Part shown: piece after piece, positions 61,762 through 64,000 of the stretch | Position numbering within the stretch: the stretch's first letter is position 1 | Layout of the letters: each line of letters opens with the position of its first letter | Notes under the pieces: generated by a model | Database searches by the model: none | What the model saw: only the letters and a program-made list of their open reading frames with translations | What the model was told of the DNA's origin: nothing | Assembly: GCF_000416985.1 (NCBI RefSeq) | Contig: NZ_ATDL01000014.1 | Location: 186,001 to 250,000 of the forward strand | DNA from: Sphingobacterium paucimobilis HER1398 | GTDB lineage: Bacteria > Bacteroidota > Bacteroidia > Sphingobacteriales > Sphingobacteriaceae | Length of the DNA: 64,000 nucleotides | Direction: 5' to 3' | Position numbers and translations under genes: made by a program

Positions 61762-61790
61762 AAAAAGGAGGCTTTAAGCCTCCTTTTTTT
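61762..61790 (-). terminator. Terminator of the ompH genes
   Basis: GGAGGCTT and AAGCCTCC pair around a very short loop, with A and T runs on both sides, 20 bases after the ompH stop on the minus strand. Confidence 0.9.
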
Positions 61791-61809
61791 ATATCAATCT
61801 ATGTAAAGA

Positions 61810-62352
61810 TTATTTAACGCCTAATTTTGCTTTTACTGCTTCTGTTACATCTTCACCACCTTGATAGTATAAAGCTGCTCCAGAACCGATGTCAAAAATG
61901 TAAGCGTAACCTTTTTCTTTAGCAACAGTACTAATTGCATTCATCAATTTAGTTTGAATAGGAGCCATTAATTCTTGTTGTTTTTTGCCGAGATCTTCTT
62001 GCGCTACTTTTTGCACTTCTTGGACACGGGTTTGCATTTGTTGGAACTCTTGACCTATCGTCTGAAGTTTAGTCTGTGTCTCAGCTTTGTTTGCTTCACT
62101 TTGGTTCAACATGAGATCGTTAGCTTCTTTTTCCTTCTTTTGGAGTTCTGCGTACATTCCTTCCAGTTCTTTTTGCTTGGCGTCACCCAATACTTTTAAC
62201 TGCTCTTGAGCAGTTTTGAACTCAGCTGTTGCCTGAAATACTTGATCAGCATCAATATGCCCAATTTTTTGTTGTGCACTTGCTACTTGTACTCCTGCAA
62301 ATAACCCTACTGCTAAAATTGCTCCTTTTACTAAATTTTTCATTCTTTTCAT
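61810..62352 (-). CDS. Skp/OmpH-family periplasmic chaperone (2)
   Basis: A 180-residue protein with a signal peptide (KGAILAVGLFAGVQVASA, mature from QQKIGH). IGHIDADQVFQATAEFKTAQEQL starts the Skp/OmpH core, followed by a long coiled-coil region (about residues 45-120, rich in Lys, Glu and Gln). This forms the tentacles that hold unfolded outer-membrane proteins in the periplasm before delivery to BamA. Two starts are possible (62352 and 62343). It is the second of two ompH genes after bamA, and a strong terminator follows, so the operon ends here. Confidence 0.92.
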   Translation of the reverse strand: MKRMKNLVKGAILAVGLFAGVQVASAQQKIGHIDADQVFQATAEFKTAQEQLKVLGDAKQKELEGMYAELQKKEKEANDLMLNQSEANKAETQTKLQTIGQEFQQMQTRVQEVQKVAQEDLGKKQQELMAPIQTKLMNAISTVAKEKGYAYIFDIGSGAALYYQGGEDVTEAVKAKLGVK

Positions 62353-62421
62353 GTTAAACTCTACAATTACAAATGTAATTATTTTAATAATTCTCTATGT
62401 TAATAAATTAGTTTCTATTAT

Positions 62422-62964
62422 TTATTGTGTTTTTTCTGCTAATGATGGGTCTGGTTTGAATCCCAATTTAGTAATTATATCATTACTTTTATCTAGTCTA
62501 GAGCTAGCAAATAAAAAAGTAACCTCACTGCCTTTATCTAAAACTAAATCTAGTCCCTGAGTAGTTGCAATATCCTGAATTGCCTTAGCAACACGCTCCT
62601 GTATAGGTTTTACTAAACGGACACGTGTTTGAAACAGCTCTCCTTCATAACCAAATTTTTGCTTTTGAAAATCCTTTACTTGTTTTTCCTTGTTAACGAT
62701 CTCATCTTCTCGTCTTTTGCGCATATCATCGTTCAACAATACTTGGTCATTTTGATAGGCTTTGTATAGACGCTCTATTTCGCCATATTGTTTGTCAACT
62801 TCGGCCTGCCATTGTACTGACAAGTCATCGAGGCGTTTTTGAGCTGATACATATTCTGGGATATGCTTTAGAATATATTCTGAATCTACATAAGCGACAC
62901 GTTGCGCAAAGGAAGCGCTAATGCTACAAGTTATAAAAGCTAAAATTGCGAATATCTTTTTCAT
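62422..62964 (-). CDS. Skp/OmpH-family periplasmic chaperone (1)
   Basis: A 180-residue protein with a signal peptide (KKIFAILAFITCSISASFA, mature from QRVAYV). VAYVDSEYILKHIPEYVSAQKRLDDL begins the OmpH core and a coiled-coil region follows. The C-terminal part (ELFQTRVRLVKPIQERVAKAIQDIATTQGLDLVLDKG) matches the family's final strand and helix. It lies 85 bases after bamA on the same strand and 69 bases before the second ompH gene, the usual bamA-ompH-ompH order in Bacteroidota. Its coiled coil differs in sequence from the second copy. Confidence 0.92.
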   Translation of the reverse strand: MKKIFAILAFITCSISASFAQRVAYVDSEYILKHIPEYVSAQKRLDDLSVQWQAEVDKQYGEIERLYKAYQNDQVLLNDDMRKRREDEIVNKEKQVKDFQKQKFGYEGELFQTRVRLVKPIQERVAKAIQDIATTQGLDLVLDKGSEVTFLFASSRLDKSNDIITKLGFKPDPSLAEKTQ

Positions 62965-63048
62965 CTCTATCTTATTTTTCTATTTAATAACAATTTTCAT
63001 TCCTAAGCTATAATTCTATGACAACAATTATACTAAAAAGTTTAAATA

Positions 63049-64000
63049 TTAAAAACCTCCCATGTTTTGCATGATACTGAATGTAAAGCTTTGTTTCCAT
63101 TCACTCGAACGCATTCCTGGAATGGGATCAAACGCATGACCGTAGTCAATCCCCAACATACCAAAGATCGGAAGGAAGATACGAGCTCCCACACCAGCTG
63201 AACGACGTACTTTAAATGGATTTACTTCAGAAAATTTATTCCAAGTATTACCTGCTTCAGCAAATGCTAAAGCGAAAACAGTAGCCTGATCATTCAACAT
63301 GATCGGATGGCGTAATTCGACTTGGTATTTTGCATATATAGGACTACCCGAATTGATTGCTACACGCTGCATATTATTTCCTGTAGATTCTGGTATGATT
63401 GTACCATTGGCATAACCACGCATTGCAATGATTTCCGAGCCTTGTAAGAAGTCAAACCCTTGCATACCATCACCCCCCAGTTTGAAACGCTCAAATGTAG
63501 ATGTTTCTGTACGGTTAGTATAGTTTCCTAGGAAGCCAAATTGAGCTTGTGTCTTAAGGACTAATTTTCCTGCTACTTTCATGTACCATTGTGAATCAAA
63601 CTTCCACTTATGATATTCAGTCCATTTGAAACGGACTTCATCTGGATCTGTTTTATAGTTGATATTGTTCCAAGATGAATAAGGAGGAGTCAACTGTACA
63701 CTAAGACGGATATGCGAACCTGAAGTCGGATATATAGGAGCATCTATTGAGTTTCTACTGATCTCCTGCGTAAAGTTTAAGTTATAAGCCGTCCCGTTGG
63801 CAAACAAGAAGTAATAGTCATAGTTCTGAAGCTTGTAACGCTGGAAAGATAAGGAACTGTTAATTTGGAAATAGTTGTCTGGCCATTGTAGGCGCTTACC
63901 TAGAGATGCAGTAACTCCTGTCATCCAAATACGCTGTAGTTCTGAATCTTTGACCATCTGTTCGCCCGTATAGTAGTTGAATCCACCATACGACGAGTTT
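63049..64000 (-). CDS. bamA: Outer-membrane protein assembly factor BamA, C-terminal part (cut by window end)
   Basis: The last 316 codons of an Omp85-family protein, open to the window edge on the minus strand. Strands such as TASLGKRLQWPDNYFQINSSLSF, GSHIRLSVQLTPPYSSW, GDGMQGFDFLQGSEIIAMRGY (related to the FDxxxVRGY lid-lock region) and VRRSAGVGARIFLPIFGMLGIDYGHAFD make up the C-terminal half of the 16-stranded barrel, ending FSIMQNMGGF. BamA inserts beta-barrel proteins, including the SusC transporters of this window, into the outer membrane. The POTRA domains lie outside the window. The stretch before 63957 (NSSYGGFNYYTG) continues the frame. Confidence 0.96.
   Translation of the reverse strand, partial: NSSYGGFNYYTGEQMVKDSELQRIWMTGVTASLGKRLQWPDNYFQINSSLSFQRYKLQNYDYYFLFANGTAYNLNFTQEISRNSIDAPIYPTSGSHIRLSVQLTPPYSSWNNINYKTDPDEVRFKWTEYHKWKFDSQWYMKVAGKLVLKTQAQFGFLGNYTNRTETSTFERFKLGGDGMQGFDFLQGSEIIAMRGYANGTIIPESTGNNMQRVAINSGSPIYAKYQVELRHPIMLNDQATVFALAFAEAGNTWNKFSEVNPFKVRRSAGVGARIFLPIFGMLGIDYGHAFDPIPGMRSSEWKQSFTFSIMQNMGGF

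Overview
The window looks like chromosomal DNA of a member of the Bacteroidota, most likely a Sphingobacterium-like Sphingobacteriaceae. The evidence is: a SecD-SecF fusion, three SusC/SusD pairs, two ECF sigma/FecR pairs, a surface protein with a gliding-motility-type C-terminal sorting domain, a 30S protein THX gene, promoters of the TTTG-N19..23-TAnnTTTG type, and no consistent Shine-Dalgarno sequences. The genus is an inference; both ends cut through genes.

Positions 1-14100 are mostly housekeeping: gap (partial), a His-rich redoxin-like lipoprotein, secDF, a small beta-barrel protein, guaB, the THX gene, a divergent PEP carboxylase, a lipoprotein, a Ppx/GppA phosphatase, tRNA-Leu(GAG), and a two-gene Fe-S oxidoreductase operon. 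Three copies of a hairpin-forming repeat lie upstream of gap and of the small barrel gene.

Positions 14250-28601 form a polysaccharide-utilisation-like locus: susC/susD, nagA, a nagB-like gene, a LacI-family regulator, two Tat-signal Gfo/Idh/MocA proteins, an FHS-type MFS transporter, a lipoprotein of the same oxidoreductase superfamily, and a secreted alpha/beta hydrolase. No classical glycoside hydrolase is present. A palindrome close to GTGTACGTACAC sits at the promoters of susC, nagA and the oxidoreductase operon. It recurs 12 bases before a GMC oxidoreductase gene more than 30 kb away (59948-61642), so all four units look like one LacI-type regulon for a redox-based route to an amino sugar.

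Positions 28604-49337 are a second locus: ECF sigma, FecR, an STN-type SusC, SusD, two tandem DUF5017-like lipoproteins, two tandem DUF6259-like glycosidase candidates, a small secreted protein, a sialate O-acetylesterase-like protein, a lipoprotein of unknown function, and three beta-helix proteins (one with a type IX sorting domain, one a truncated relative of it). Several genes are doubled, and codon use looks richer in G+C from susC2 to about 44300.

Positions 49538-59879 are a third, compact locus: ECF sigma, FecR, STN-type SusC, SusD, a DUF5018-like lipoprotein and a GHL10-type glycosidase-like lipoprotein. The window ends with two Skp/OmpH chaperone genes and the 3' part of bamA, all on the minus strand. 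No insertion sequence, CRISPR array, rRNA or phage gene was seen.
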